Assembly: GCA_017440405.1 (NCBI GenBank)
Contig: JAFSHG010000051.1
Location: 1-39,311 of the forward strand
Origin: Clostridia bacterium
GTDB lineage: Bacteria; Bacillota; Clostridia; Christensenellales; CAG-138
Direction of reading: 5' to 3'
Length of the DNA: 39,311 bases
The notes below the pieces were generated by a model, which was not told where the DNA came from, searched no databases, and worked only from the letters and a program-made list of their open reading frames with translations. Both the position numbers and the translations under genes were made by a program. This document shows, one piece after another, positions 25,188-34,011 of the stretch (its first letter is position 1; each line of letters opens with the position of its first letter).

Positions 25188-26183
25188 ATGCCGGTAAATC
25201 TCAAAGGCAGACATCTGCTCACACTCAAAGACTTCACACCCGAGGAGATTCGTTATCTTCTGAACCTTGCTCATGACCTCAAGAGCAACAAACGTGCAGG
25301 CGTAAAGTCACGCAATTTGGAAGGAAAAAACATCGTTCTTATTTTTGAAAAAACATCCACACGTACACGCTGTGCATTTGAAGTGGCAGCTTTTGACGAG
25401 GGTGCAAACGTTACTTTCCTCACAAACAGCCAAATGGGTAAAAAAGAATCCATCGAGGACACAGCAAAGGTTCTCGGCAGATTCTATGACGGTATAGAAT
25501 TCCGTGGTTTTAAGCAGGAAACAGTGGAAGAACTTGCAAAGCACGCAGGCGTTCCCGTTTGGAACGGACTTACGGATTTGTATCATCCCACGCAGATTTT
25601 AGCTGACTTCCTCACCATTGAAGAGCATGTGCATAAGCCTCTTAATAAGGTTAAGCTCGTATATGTGGGCGACGCAAGAAACAATATGGGCAACTCACTC
25701 ATGATTGGTGCTGCAAAGATGGGTATGACTTTCGTGGGAATAGCTCCCAAGTCACTCTTCCCCGATGAGAAACTGGTGGCTGAAATGCAGGAAGTAGCAA
25801 AGCAGACAGGTGCTTCCATTTCATTCTCCGATGATATAAAGGACGTTGACGGTGCAGATGCTATCTATACGGACGTTTGGGTATCAATGGGTGAAGAAGA
25901 CCAGTTTGAAGAGAGAATCCGCCTGCTCACACCCTACCGTGTGACTATGGATATGATGAACATGACTCATAACCCCGAGTGCATATTCCTGCACTGCCTG
26001 CCCTCATTCCATGACCAGGAAACAGCGGTTGGTCGTGAGATGTATGAGAAGTACGGCGTAAAAGAGCAGGAAGTTACGGACGAAGTATTCCGCAGCTCAC
26101 GCTCTAAGGTGTTTGACGAAGCAGAGAACCGTATGCATACCATAAAGGCTGTTATGGTTGCAACAATAGGTCGTCAAAACTGA
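25188..26183 (+). CDS. argF: Ornithine carbamoyltransferase
   Basis: This enzyme makes citrulline from ornithine and carbamoyl phosphate, or runs backwards in the arginine deiminase route. The 331-residue product carries the carbamoyl-phosphate site S57-T-R-T-R61, the H133-P-T-Q136 motif and the ornithine loop H269-C-L-P. Length and segments such as [14 protein letters not shown] and [15 protein letters not shown] resemble catabolic ArcB-type enzymes at least as much as ArgF, so direction in vivo is open; arcB would be an equally fair symbol. No arcA, arcC or arginine-synthesis gene is adjacent, only orr upstream. AAGGAG precedes the start. Confidence 0.93.
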   Translation: MPVNLKGRHLLTLKDFTPEEIRYLLNLAHDLKSNKRAGVKSRNLEGKNIVLIFEKTSTRTRCAFEVAAFDEGANVTFLTNSQMGKKESIEDTAKVLGRFYDGIEFRGFKQETVEELAKHAGVPVWNGLTDLYHPTQILADFLTIEEHVHKPLNKVKLVYVGDARNNMGNSLMIGAAKMGMTFVGIAPKSLFPDEKLVAEMQEVAKQTGASISFSDDIKDVDGADAIYTDVWVSMGEEDQFEERIRLLTPYRVTMDMMNMTHNPECIFLHCLPSFHDQETAVGREMYEKYGVKEQEVTDEVFRSSRSKVFDEAENRMHTIKAVMVATIGRQN

Positions 26184-26193
26184 TAGACATATA

Positions 26194-26231
26194 AATCGTG
26201 GGAACGGTAAATACACCGTTCTCACGATTTT
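26194..26231 (+). terminator. Terminator after ornithine carbamoyltransferase
   Basis: AATCGTGGGAACGG pairs with CCGTTCTCACGATT (14 bp with one G-U) around an 8-nt loop, followed by a short TTTT. The weak T-run suggests incomplete termination, which would let alr be read through. Confidence 0.7.
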
Positions 26232-26261
26232 GAAATTAAGTGCAAAAGTATAAACTGCATT

Positions 26262-27401
26262 ATGAAGACACGAATTGATTCCAGAACCTGGGCGGAAATT
26301 GATTTATCCGCTCTTTTGCATAATTTGAAGTACGCCAAGCGTTGCGTGAATGACAGACCCATAATGTGCGTGGTGAAAGCCGATGCATACGGACATGGGG
26401 CGGTGCCGTGCGGACTTTTTCTTGAAAAAAACGGTGCCGATGCTTTTGCTGTGGCATGTTTGGAAGAGGCAATCGCAATGCGAGAGGGTGGAATCAAACT
26501 TCCTATTCTCATATTAGGTTACACGGCAGCAGAATATGCTGATATTTTAGCAGAGTATAATCTTACACAAACGCTTTTGGACTTATCCCATGCAAGGGAG
26601 ATGAGTGCAGCAGCTAAGGGATATAATGTACGTGTGCAAGCACATATAAAGCTGGATACAGGCATGGGTAGAGCGGGTATTTTGGCACAGGGCAAACAGT
26701 ACATGCATGATGCCATAATAGATGCATGTCGTGAATGCGAACTCCCTAATCTGGATATAAAGGGCATGTACACGCATATGTCGGTTGCGGACACTCCCTC
26801 ACAGATAGATTACACAAACTGGCAGATTGAAAACTATAATACCGTGTGCGAAGGTCTCATAGCAAACGGTCACGATATAGAATGCTGCCACATGTCAAAC
26901 AGTGCAGGCATCATAAATCATCCCCAGGCTCACTTTGATATAGTGCGTGAGGGAATTATGCTCTATGGCATGTATCCCGACAGCCGACCCGTAAAAAACG
27001 GTCCGTTGCGACCCGTGATGACGCTGAAAAGCAGAGTGTCACAGATAAGGCATTTCCCAAAGGGAACCACCATAAGCTACGGCAGAACATACAGAGCGGA
27101 GGAAGATATCACGGCGGCGGTAATTACGGCAGGATACGCGGACGGGTATCCCAGGCGCATGAGCAATAACGCAAGATTTGCCATACGTGGAAAAAGCTAT
27201 GAGCAAATAGGCCGTGTGTGCATGGATATGATGATGGCAGATGTTACAGGCTCAGACGTGTCCCGAGGAGATGAGGTTATTCTGTTCGGTCAAAACGGTA
27301 TGAGCGTGGAGGAAGTAGCTCAGATTGTGGGTACCATAAACTATGAGCTGACGTGCCGTGTCACAAACAGGGCAAGGCGCATGTACCTGAACGACAGATG
27401 A
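26262..27401 (+). CDS. alr: Alanine racemase
   Basis: Alr supplies D-alanine for peptidoglycan. The 379-residue product shows RTWAEIDLSAL at the start, the PLP-binding lysine K39 in VVKADAYGHG, and the second catalytic base Y273 in ISYGRTY, with AVITAGYADGYPRRMSN following. Length and domain order (TIM barrel, then beta domain) are normal. No Shine-Dalgarno is visible before the ATG at 26262, and the leader after the OTC terminator is only about 30 nt, so initiation may be weak or depend on read-through. A strong terminator follows. Confidence 0.95.
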   Translation: MKTRIDSRTWAEIDLSALLHNLKYAKRCVNDRPIMCVVKADAYGHGAVPCGLFLEKNGADAFAVACLEEAIAMREGGIKLPILILGYTAAEYADILAEYNLTQTLLDLSHAREMSAAAKGYNVRVQAHIKLDTGMGRAGILAQGKQYMHDAIIDACRECELPNLDIKGMYTHMSVADTPSQIDYTNWQIENYNTVCEGLIANGHDIECCHMSNSAGIINHPQAHFDIVREGIMLYGMYPDSRPVKNGPLRPVMTLKSRVSQIRHFPKGTTISYGRTYRAEEDITAAVITAGYADGYPRRMSNNARFAIRGKSYEQIGRVCMDMMMADVTGSDVSRGDEVILFGQNGMSVEEVAQIVGTINYELTCRVTNRARRMYLNDR

Positions 27402-27429
27402 AAAATAATATTAAATAATGCAGTGAGTT

Positions 27430-27473
27430 GACGCAATCGGAGCTTATACAAGCAAGGTTGTGTCTTTTTTTTT
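27430..27473 (+). terminator. Terminator of alr
   Basis: GACGCAATC pairs with GGTTGTGTC (9 bp with two G-U pairs), with an inner GCTT/AAGC stem, followed by nine T residues. Confidence 0.88.
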
Positions 27474-27556
27474 GAATCAAAATTGTACGTAGATTTTTAG
27501 GGAGAAACAAAAGTGTTGTTTTCCCAATCCTTTGGCGATTAAAAGGGGGCTTGTAC

Positions 27557-27585
27557 TTGACAGTAAAAGTGCATTTTGATAGAAT
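27557..27585 (+). promoter_or_regulatory. Promoter of pilT
   Basis: TTGACA, 17-bp spacer, TAGAAT, 34 bp before the start codon. Upstream at 27500-27525 a GGGAGAAACAA/TTGTTTTCCC imperfect hairpin without a T-run lies in the gap; its role is unclear. Confidence 0.8.
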
Positions 27586-27619
27586 AGTTCTATTACAGTA
27601 ACAGAAGGATGGAGCTTAT

Positions 27620-28684
27620 ATGGAACCGATTTATAAATATAGTGAAAAAATAACACGCTACCTTAATATGAATGAAGAATATAATGCTTCGGATATGCAT
27701 TTGAAATCAGGTATTACCCCCATTATTCGTGTGGGAAGTATGTTAAAGAGTCTGGATTCCGTGCCGCTTACCAGCGAGGAGATATTCGAGTTTGCAAACC
27801 AGTTTATGACTGATAAGCAAAAGAAAACATTGGAGGATTTTCATGAGGTTGATTCATCATTCTTCAATGGCGAGCAGCGTTACAGATGCAATGTTTATCG
27901 TGACATAAACGGCTATAATATTTCCATTCGTCGTGTAATGTTGCAGCTCAGCAGCTTTGAAAAACTCGGTATTCCCGAATGTATAAAGCCGCTTGCGCTC
28001 AAAAAAAGCGGAATGATTCTCTTCACAGGCCCCACGGGAAGCGGTAAATCCACCACGCTTTCGTGTATTGTGGACTTTCTGAACCATAAAGTAAATTCGC
28101 ATATTATAACATTGGAAGACCCCATTGAGTGTATTCACAAGTCAAATACTTGTCTCATCTCTCAGCGTGAAGTGGGGCGTGATACGGTGAGTTTTGAAAA
28201 GGGTTTGCAGGCGGCAATGCGCCAAGACCCCGATGTCATTATGTTGGGTGAGATGAGAAGCATAGAGAGCGTTTCCACGGCGGTGAGTGCAGCGGAAACA
28301 GGCCATCTTATGTTGTCCACCCTGCATACCAAGGGATGTGAGAACACCATTGACCGTATCATAGATATGTTCCCGGCAGGGCAGCAGAACCAGATACGAG
28401 TGCAGCTTTCCATGGTGCTTTTGGGCGTGGTATCGCAGCAGCTTGTGCCGAGGATTGATGTGCCAAACGGACGTGTGCTTGCAACGGAGGTTATGATTGC
28501 AAGCGGTGCAATAAAAAATCTTATAAGAACAGGAAAAACGCATCAGATAACGTCCACCATACAAACATCCGCATCCATGGGTATGCATACCATGGACAGC
28601 AGCTTGCAAAAACTGTATGAGGACGGAATCATATCCGAAGAAAGTGTGAAGATGTATTCATTCAACACCGATGCATCGAACTGA
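27620..28684 (+). CDS. pilT: PilT-type twitching ATPase (type IV pilus retraction)
   Basis: PilT is a hexameric ATPase that retracts type IV pili. The 354-residue product has an N-terminal PAS-like domain (about 1-110), Walker A GPTGSGKS at 137-144, an Asp box (TLEDPIE), a Walker B region (DPDVIMLGEMR) and the His box STLHTKG; all are the usual PilT landmarks. In most PilT proteins the Walker B segment reads GE(M/L)RD, while here S replaces that Asp (GEMRS). GGAG lies 5 nt before the ATG. No pilus assembly gene is nearby, so the apparatus must be encoded elsewhere. Confidence 0.93.
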   Translation: MEPIYKYSEKITRYLNMNEEYNASDMHLKSGITPIIRVGSMLKSLDSVPLTSEEIFEFANQFMTDKQKKTLEDFHEVDSSFFNGEQRYRCNVYRDINGYNISIRRVMLQLSSFEKLGIPECIKPLALKKSGMILFTGPTGSGKSTTLSCIVDFLNHKVNSHIITLEDPIECIHKSNTCLISQREVGRDTVSFEKGLQAAMRQDPDVIMLGEMRSIESVSTAVSAAETGHLMLSTLHTKGCENTIDRIIDMFPAGQQNQIRVQLSMVLLGVVSQQLVPRIDVPNGRVLATEVMIASGAIKNLIRTGKTHQITSTIQTSASMGMHTMDSSLQKLYEDGIISEESVKMYSFNTDASN

Positions 28685-28861
28685 TTTTCCTGTACCGAGA
28701 ATCCGTACTTATCAGGTCAGCTGGCGGTGCAATGGTTGACGCCGAGGCGCACGAACCAGATGAAGGCCGCGACGAGATGTTCCGTTTTATTACTGCGGTA
28801 CAAAAAACAAACCGCGAAAGGCCTTGACTTTCGGGGCGAACAGAGTTACCATACACACGAC
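28685..28861. other. GC-rich intergenic segment of unknown origin
   Basis: The stretch after pilT, especially about 28730-28800, is visibly richer in G and C than its neighbours. On the plus strand a frame from ATG 28732 (MVDAEAHEPDEGRDEMFR, 31 codons to a TGA) uses GC-ending codons unlike the local genes, and it is open further back into pilT in another frame. On the minus strand two frames are also open for 45-65 codons. No ribosome binding site or known family was recognised. It may be a remnant of an acquired sequence or a structured RNA. Confidence 0.35.
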
Positions 28862-28915
28862 AAAAAGGGGCTGTGGAATAAGCAGCGGTTTTTAATGTGC
28901 TTATTTCACAGCCCC
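28862..28915 (-). terminator. Terminator of the small acidic protein gene
   Basis: GGGGCTGTG-GAATAAGCA pairs with TGCTTATT-TCACAGCCCC (18 bp with one mismatch) around 28885-28897. The T-run (TTTTT) is on the minus-strand side, so it serves the minus-strand gene. It may also act as a barrier for pilT read-through. Confidence 0.85.
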
Positions 28916-28944
28916 CTCAAAGAAGCAAGAATACTAAAAGAACC

Positions 28945-29256
28945 TCATTCCCAGTCTATCTCGCCGTTTTCGGAAAGATAGCTTTCCGAAACTTCCAGAT
29001 AGTCGTCCACCAGACATTCCAAATACATTTTATAGGCTGAGAAGTCCTTGTTCATGCCGGCTAAGATATAGTCAAAGGCAGCATCGTCATCGTAGTCACA
29101 TTCGCCGTTCTCATCGGGTGTGAGGGAGTCTATGTACTCCATCTCAAAATCTACAAGCGCAGAAACCACCTTTACAAAGTCGGTATCCATAAAACTGTAA
29201 TCGTTCATCTTTGCAAGTTTTTCCTGCACATAGTTTTTCATATCCTGTTTGTTCAT
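28945..29256 (-). CDS. Small acidic protein, unknown function
   Basis: The 103-residue product is strongly acidic (DENGECDYDDDAAFDY and several Glu/Asp pairs), with predicted helices and no cysteine motif or signal peptide. I do not recognise the family. The ATG at 29256 has GAGGAGG 7 nt upstream; the frame is open for 17 more codons, but these overlap the promoter. It has its own promoter and terminator and is divergent from the hut operon. Confidence 0.72.
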   Translation of the reverse strand: MNKQDMKNYVQEKLAKMNDYSFMDTDFVKVVSALVDFEMEYIDSLTPDENGECDYDDDAAFDYILAGMNKDFSAYKMYLECLVDDYLEVSESYLSENGEIDWE

Positions 29257-29283
29257 ATAAAAACCTCCTCGTTTTATACCGTG

Positions 29284-29312
29284 ATTATAGCACAGAATAT
29301 GCCGCAAAACAA
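29284..29312 (-). promoter_or_regulatory. Promoter of the small acidic protein gene
   Basis: Minus strand: TTGTTT, 17-bp spacer, TATAAT, with extended -10 TGC, 28 bp before the start codon. Confidence 0.75.
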
Positions 29313-29359
29313 TAGATGCAAATGCGTGGGGCCGCGGAAGAAAAACGGGGTGTATTAAG

Positions 29360-29388
29360 TTGACATAAAACGCTGCTTGTGTTATATT
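29360..29388 (+). promoter_or_regulatory. Promoter of the hut operon
   Basis: TTGACA, 17-bp spacer, TATATT, with extended -10 TGT. It lies 54 bp before hutH. No clear operator palindrome or riboswitch-like structure was found in the short leader, and no regulator gene is adjacent. Confidence 0.8.
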
Positions 29389-29442
29389 TTGAATGTTGGA
29401 TTATATTTATTTTTCAGTTGTATAAACGGAGGGAATATATGT

Positions 29443-30996
29443 ATGGAAAGAATGAAAAATCCCGAGCACATTGAAAGAGTAGTTATTGACGGTCATTCGC
29501 TCACCGTAGAGCAAGCGGTGGCAGTTGCTCGCTTCGGTGCAAAGGTGGAGATAGCACCGCCCGCCGTGGCAGCAATGCAGGCGTCACGGGCTTTGGTGGA
29601 AAAAATCTTGGATGAAAACCGTGTTGCATATGGTATAAGCACAGGCTTTGGCGAGTTTTCAAAAGTTTCCGTGGGCAGGGAAAAGAGCGGACAGCTCCAA
29701 GATAATTTGATTATGAGCCATTGTGTGGCAGTGGGAACACCGCTGAATGAAGAAACCACCCGTGCAATGCTGCTTTTGCGTGCAAATGCACTCTGTGTGG
29801 GTAACAGCGGCATACGCCCCGAGATAGTAAAGACGCTGGTGGATATGCTAAATGCGGGTGTACATCCCGTAATCCCCGAGAAAGGTTCATTGGGTGCAAG
29901 CGGAGATTTAGCACCGCTCTCACATATGGCACTCGTGGTACTCGGAATGGGCGAGGCTATGTATAAGGGAGAAAAACTCCCCGGCAAGACGGCAATGGAG
30001 CGTGCAGGACTTCCCACATTCCGTTTGCAGGCAAAAGAAGGTCTTGCGCTCATAAACGGTACACAGTGTATGACGGCAGTGGGCGTTTTAGCATACTATG
30101 ACGCACACAGAGCGGCAGAACTTGCAGACATCATAGGCTCCATGACGCTCGAAGCTCTCACGGGACTTAAAAACGCATTCGACCCCCGAGTACATGCAGT
30201 ACGTCCCCATGCAGGTCAGTCGCTGGTGGCAAAGAATTTCCGACTTCTCACAGAAAACAGCGAACTTCTTGATGCATCACAGAATTTGCGTGTACAGGAT
30301 GCATATGCATTGCGCTGCATACCTCAGGTACACGGTGCAATTCGTGATTCACTGAATTACATAAGGGGCGTGGTGGAGACGGAAATGAACTCCGTAACGG
30401 ATAATCCGCTTCTCTTTTTAGACGATGAAAGCGTGATATCGGGAGGTAACTTCCACGGTGAACCCATGGCACTTGTAATGGACTTTTTGGGTATTGCAGT
30501 GAGCGAGATTGCCGACATATCGGAAAGACGTCTTGAACGACTTGTAAACCCGGCACTCTCCAATGGACTCCCTGCATTTTTGACACCCAACGGCGGATTA
30601 AACAGCGGCTATATGATATGCCAGTATTCGGCAGCGTCCATGGTTTCCGAAAACAAAGTGTATGCGCATCCCGCAAGCGTGGACTCCATCCCGTCAAGCG
30701 CAAACCAGGAAGACATAGTGAGCATGGGTACTACGGCGGCAAGAAAGAGCAGACTCATTGTGGAAAACACATTCTCTGTACTCGGATTTGAACTCATGGC
30801 AGCCGTACAGGGACTGGACTTGCGTGACATGAAGGCATCGCCCGTACACTGCAAGGTGGCAGAATTGGTGCGAGAGGGGATACCCTTCTTCGATAAGGAC
30901 AGGGAGATAAGAATTGATATAGAATTCATGGAAAAACTCATAAGATGCGGCGTTATAGAAAACACCGTGAAAGAGATGATTCCCGAATTTTGTTGA
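29443..30996 (+). CDS. hutH: Histidine ammonia-lyase
   Basis: HutH removes ammonia from L-histidine to give urocanate, the first step of histidine breakdown. The 517-residue product has the autocatalytic MIO-forming triad A152-S153-G154 in GSLGASGDLAPLSHMA, as well as YGISTGFGEFS, QNLRVQDAYALRC and VTDNPLLF, all standard for the family. ATG 29443 has GGAGGG 9 nt upstream; the frame is open 22 codons further, into the promoter. An overlapping out-of-frame ATG at 29439 is not used. First gene of a seven-gene operon. Confidence 0.96.
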   Translation: MERMKNPEHIERVVIDGHSLTVEQAVAVARFGAKVEIAPPAVAAMQASRALVEKILDENRVAYGISTGFGEFSKVSVGREKSGQLQDNLIMSHCVAVGTPLNEETTRAMLLLRANALCVGNSGIRPEIVKTLVDMLNAGVHPVIPEKGSLGASGDLAPLSHMALVVLGMGEAMYKGEKLPGKTAMERAGLPTFRLQAKEGLALINGTQCMTAVGVLAYYDAHRAAELADIIGSMTLEALTGLKNAFDPRVHAVRPHAGQSLVAKNFRLLTENSELLDASQNLRVQDAYALRCIPQVHGAIRDSLNYIRGVVETEMNSVTDNPLLFLDDESVISGGNFHGEPMALVMDFLGIAVSEIADISERRLERLVNPALSNGLPAFLTPNGGLNSGYMICQYSAASMVSENKVYAHPASVDSIPSSANQEDIVSMGTTAARKSRLIVENTFSVLGFELMAAVQGLDLRDMKASPVHCKVAELVREGIPFFDKDREIRIDIEFMEKLIRCGVIENTVKEMIPEFC

Positions 30997-31044
30997 TTAA
31001 AATAAAAAAACGGGCTCAGCCGAAAATATTATAGGAGGAGAAAC

Positions 31045-33060
31045 ATGGAATTTGATGTAAAACAGGCTATGCAAATCAGACTTTCCGATGACTTGCCGGA
31101 GTATCCTGCATTTGAGGCAGGCATAAGGCGCGCGCCAAAGCGTGAATCGCAACTGTCACAGCGTGACAAAGAGCTTGCCGTGAAAAATGCGTTGCGCTAT
31201 ATTCCGAAGCAACACCATGCAAAAATGGCAGAGGAATTCATGCAGGAATTGGAAGAAACGGGCAGGATATACGGTTACAGATTCCGTCCGCAAGGCAGGA
31301 TATACGGCAGACCCATTGACACATATGAGGGCAAATGCATAGAGGGCAAGGCCTTTCAGGTGATGATGGACAACAATCTGGACTTTGAGGTGGCACTCTA
31401 TCCGTATGAACTCGTTACATATGGTGAAACAGGTCAGGTTTGTCAAAACTGGATGCAGTACGTTCTCATACAGAAATACTTGCGTGTGATGACGGACGAA
31501 CAGACCTTGGTGGTGGAATCGGGTCACCCCTTGGGACTTTTTAAATCTCACAAAACAGCTCCTCGTGTAATCATAACAAACGGTCTCATGGTGGGACTTT
31601 TCGATAATCAGGCAGATTTTAACCGTGCAGCAGCACTGGGCGTTGCAAACTACGGTCAGATGACGGCAGGCGGTTGGATGTATATAGGTCCGCAAGGCAT
31701 AGTACACGGCACATTCAACACTCTTTTGAATGCAGGCAGACTGAAACTCGGCATATCAAAGGATGAGGATTTGGCAGGTAAACTCTTTGTTTCGGCAGGC
31801 TTGGGCGGCATGAGCGGTGCCCAGGGTAAGGCAGCAGAGATTGCAGGTGCTGTTTCCATTATAGCCGAGGTGGACATTTCACGTGTGATGACTCGCTATA
31901 ATCAGGGCTGGGTGAGCAAGTATTCAGATAGTCTGGACGAGTGTGCAGCATGGGCAAAGGAAGCATTGGAAAAGAAAACTGCTTGTGCCATAGCATATGT
32001 GGGAAATGTCATAGACCTCTTGGAGTACGTTCTCAAAAACGACATCCATGTGGATTTGCTTTCAGACCAGACTTCGTGTCATGTTCCCTATGACGGCGGC
32101 TACTGTCCGCAAGGGATAACATTCCCGGAGCGTACAAGACTGCTTGCAGAGGATAAGGAGAAGTTCATAGAACTTGTGAACGTGAGCTTGCGTCATCACT
32201 ATGAGCTTATATGCGAACTTTCAGAACAGGGTACATACTTCTTTGACTACGGCAACAGCTTCTTGAAAGCCGTTTATGATGCAGGGGTACAATCCATATG
32301 TAAAAACGGTGTTGATGAAAAAGACGGATTCATATTCCCGTCATATGTGGAAGACATATTGGGACCTCAACTGTTTGACTACGGTTACGGACCGTTCCGT
32401 TGGGTGTGTCTCAGCGGCAAGCCTGAAGATTTGGACGCAACGGATAAGGCGGCAATGGACTGCATAGACCCAACTCGTCGCTATCAGGACAGAGATAACT
32501 GGGTATGGGTGCGTGATGCAAAGAAAAATAAAATGGTGGTAGGTACACAGGCTCGCATTCTGTATCAGGACGCAATGGGCAGAACAAAAATCGCTCTGAA
32601 ATTCAACGAAATGGTAAGAAAGGGCGAGATAGGCCCCGTCATGCTCGGCAGAGACCACCACGACACGGGCGGTACGGATTCACCCTTCCGTGAAACCAGC
32701 AACATAAAAGACGGTTCAAACATCATGGCGGACATGGCAGTACAGTGCTATGCAGGTAATGCCGCAAGAGGTATGAGCCTCATAGCCCTCCACAACGGCG
32801 GCGGTGTGGGCATAGGCAAGTCGGTAAACGGCGGATTCGGCATGGTGCTGGACGGTTCGGAGCGAGTGGATACCATACTCTCCATGGCAATGCCTTGGGA
32901 TACCATGGGCGGTGTTGCAAGACGTTCATGGGCAAGGAATGAAAATTCCATAGCGACTTGCATTGAATTCAACACAGAATATCCCGAAAACCATATCACA
33001 TTACCCTTTGTGGCGGATGAAGAATTGGTAAAATCGGTTGTAGAAAAGCATAACAAATAA
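31045..33060 (+). CDS. hutU: Urocanate hydratase (long form)
   Basis: HutU adds water to urocanate, using tightly bound NAD+ as an electrophile, to give imidazolonepropionate. The 671-residue product includes YGQMTAGGWMYIGPQGIV, the NAD+ region GLGGMSGAQGKAAEIAG and the active-site cysteine C455 in PFRWVCLSGK. It is over 100 residues longer than the roughly 550-residue Bacillus enzyme. About half the excess lies before the LVVESGHPLGLF segment (near 155), the rest in later insertions. This long form is, to my knowledge, usual in clostridial and related anaerobes. GGAGGAG precedes the ATG, 48 bp after hutH. Confidence 0.95.
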   Translation: MEFDVKQAMQIRLSDDLPEYPAFEAGIRRAPKRESQLSQRDKELAVKNALRYIPKQHHAKMAEEFMQELEETGRIYGYRFRPQGRIYGRPIDTYEGKCIEGKAFQVMMDNNLDFEVALYPYELVTYGETGQVCQNWMQYVLIQKYLRVMTDEQTLVVESGHPLGLFKSHKTAPRVIITNGLMVGLFDNQADFNRAAALGVANYGQMTAGGWMYIGPQGIVHGTFNTLLNAGRLKLGISKDEDLAGKLFVSAGLGGMSGAQGKAAEIAGAVSIIAEVDISRVMTRYNQGWVSKYSDSLDECAAWAKEALEKKTACAIAYVGNVIDLLEYVLKNDIHVDLLSDQTSCHVPYDGGYCPQGITFPERTRLLAEDKEKFIELVNVSLRHHYELICELSEQGTYFFDYGNSFLKAVYDAGVQSICKNGVDEKDGFIFPSYVEDILGPQLFDYGYGPFRWVCLSGKPEDLDATDKAAMDCIDPTRRYQDRDNWVWVRDAKKNKMVVGTQARILYQDAMGRTKIALKFNEMVRKGEIGPVMLGRDHHDTGGTDSPFRETSNIKDGSNIMADMAVQCYAGNAARGMSLIALHNGGGVGIGKSVNGGFGMVLDGSERVDTILSMAMPWDTMGGVARRSWARNENSIATCIEFNTEYPENHITLPFVADEELVKSVVEKHNK

Positions 33061-33084
33061 AAACATAATCAGGAGGATATAAAA

Positions 33085-34008
33085 ATGGCAAAGTTAATCG
33101 AGTGCATACCCAATATCAGCGAGGGTGTAAACATGGAGCTTGTGGAGCGTATGCTCAAAGTGGTAACAGATGAGGGCGTAAGACTCTTAAACCACTCATC
33201 AGACCCCAAACACAACAGAAGCGTTATCACATTCGTGGGAACACCCGAACAGGTGGAAGAAGCTGCTGTGGCACTTGCAAAAGCTGCTGCAAAGGAGATA
33301 GATCTCACAAAGCATACGGGTGAACATCCGAGGATGGGTGCGCTGGATGTATGTCCCTTCGTTCCCATAAAGGAAGTTACCATTGAAGAAACAAAAGAAG
33401 TTGCACTTCGTGTAGCCGAGCGTATAGCAAAGGAAGCGGATGTACCAGTATTCTTGTATGAAGAATCGGCATCGGCTCCTCACCGCAGGAATCTTCCTAA
33501 AATCCGTAACGATGTACAGTTTGAGGGCATGGCGGAGAAAGTTTTACTGGACGATTGGCATCCCGATTTTGGCGGCAACAGAATACATCCCACGGCAGGT
33601 GTGACGGCAGTGGGTGTGCGAGCACCGCTTGTGGCATACAATATAAACCTCAGCACAGACGATGTTTCCATTGCAAAGCGCATAGCAAATGTTATCCGTG
33701 AAGCAAAGGGCGGTTTCAAGTGTGTAAAGGCAATGGGTTTTGGTGTGGAAGTGGACGGCAAGCAGGTTGCTCAGGTTTCCATAAACATGACGGACTTCAC
33801 TCAGACACCTCTTTACAGGGTGTTTGAAACGGTAAAAATGGAAGCGGAGCGTTACGGCGTGCATGTAATCGGAAGTGAAATAGTGGGACTCACACCCATG
33901 AATGCATTGATTGACTCGGCTATGTACTACTTGAAGCTTGAAAACAGAGAGGGACATGACACATACTTTGACAAAAACGGTCAGGTGCTTGAAAACTATC
34001 TCATGTAA
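33085..34008 (+). CDS. ftcD: Glutamate formimidoyltransferase
   Basis: This enzyme moves the formimino group of N-formimino-L-glutamate to tetrahydrofolate and releases glutamate. The 307-residue product corresponds to the transferase half of vertebrate FTCD only: MAKLIECIPNISEG at the start, HTGEHPRMGALDVCPF around the folate/active site, and GVRAPLVAYNINL. The deaminase half is a separate gene (fchA) two genes downstream. AGGAGG lies just before the ATG, 24 bp after hutU. Confidence 0.95.
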   Translation: MAKLIECIPNISEGVNMELVERMLKVVTDEGVRLLNHSSDPKHNRSVITFVGTPEQVEEAAVALAKAAAKEIDLTKHTGEHPRMGALDVCPFVPIKEVTIEETKEVALRVAERIAKEADVPVFLYEESASAPHRRNLPKIRNDVQFEGMAEKVLLDDWHPDFGGNRIHPTAGVTAVGVRAPLVAYNINLSTDDVSIAKRIANVIREAKGGFKCVKAMGFGVEVDGKQVAQVSINMTDFTQTPLYRVFETVKMEAERYGVHVIGSEIVGLTPMNALIDSAMYYLKLENREGHDTYFDKNGQVLENYLM

Positions 34009-34011
34009 TTT

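Noticed and set aside
28662..28856. 64-codon minus-strand frame across the end of pilT and the GC-rich segment
   Set aside because: No ribosome binding site, part overlaps pilT, and no family is recognised; treated as part of the unexplained GC-rich segment instead.
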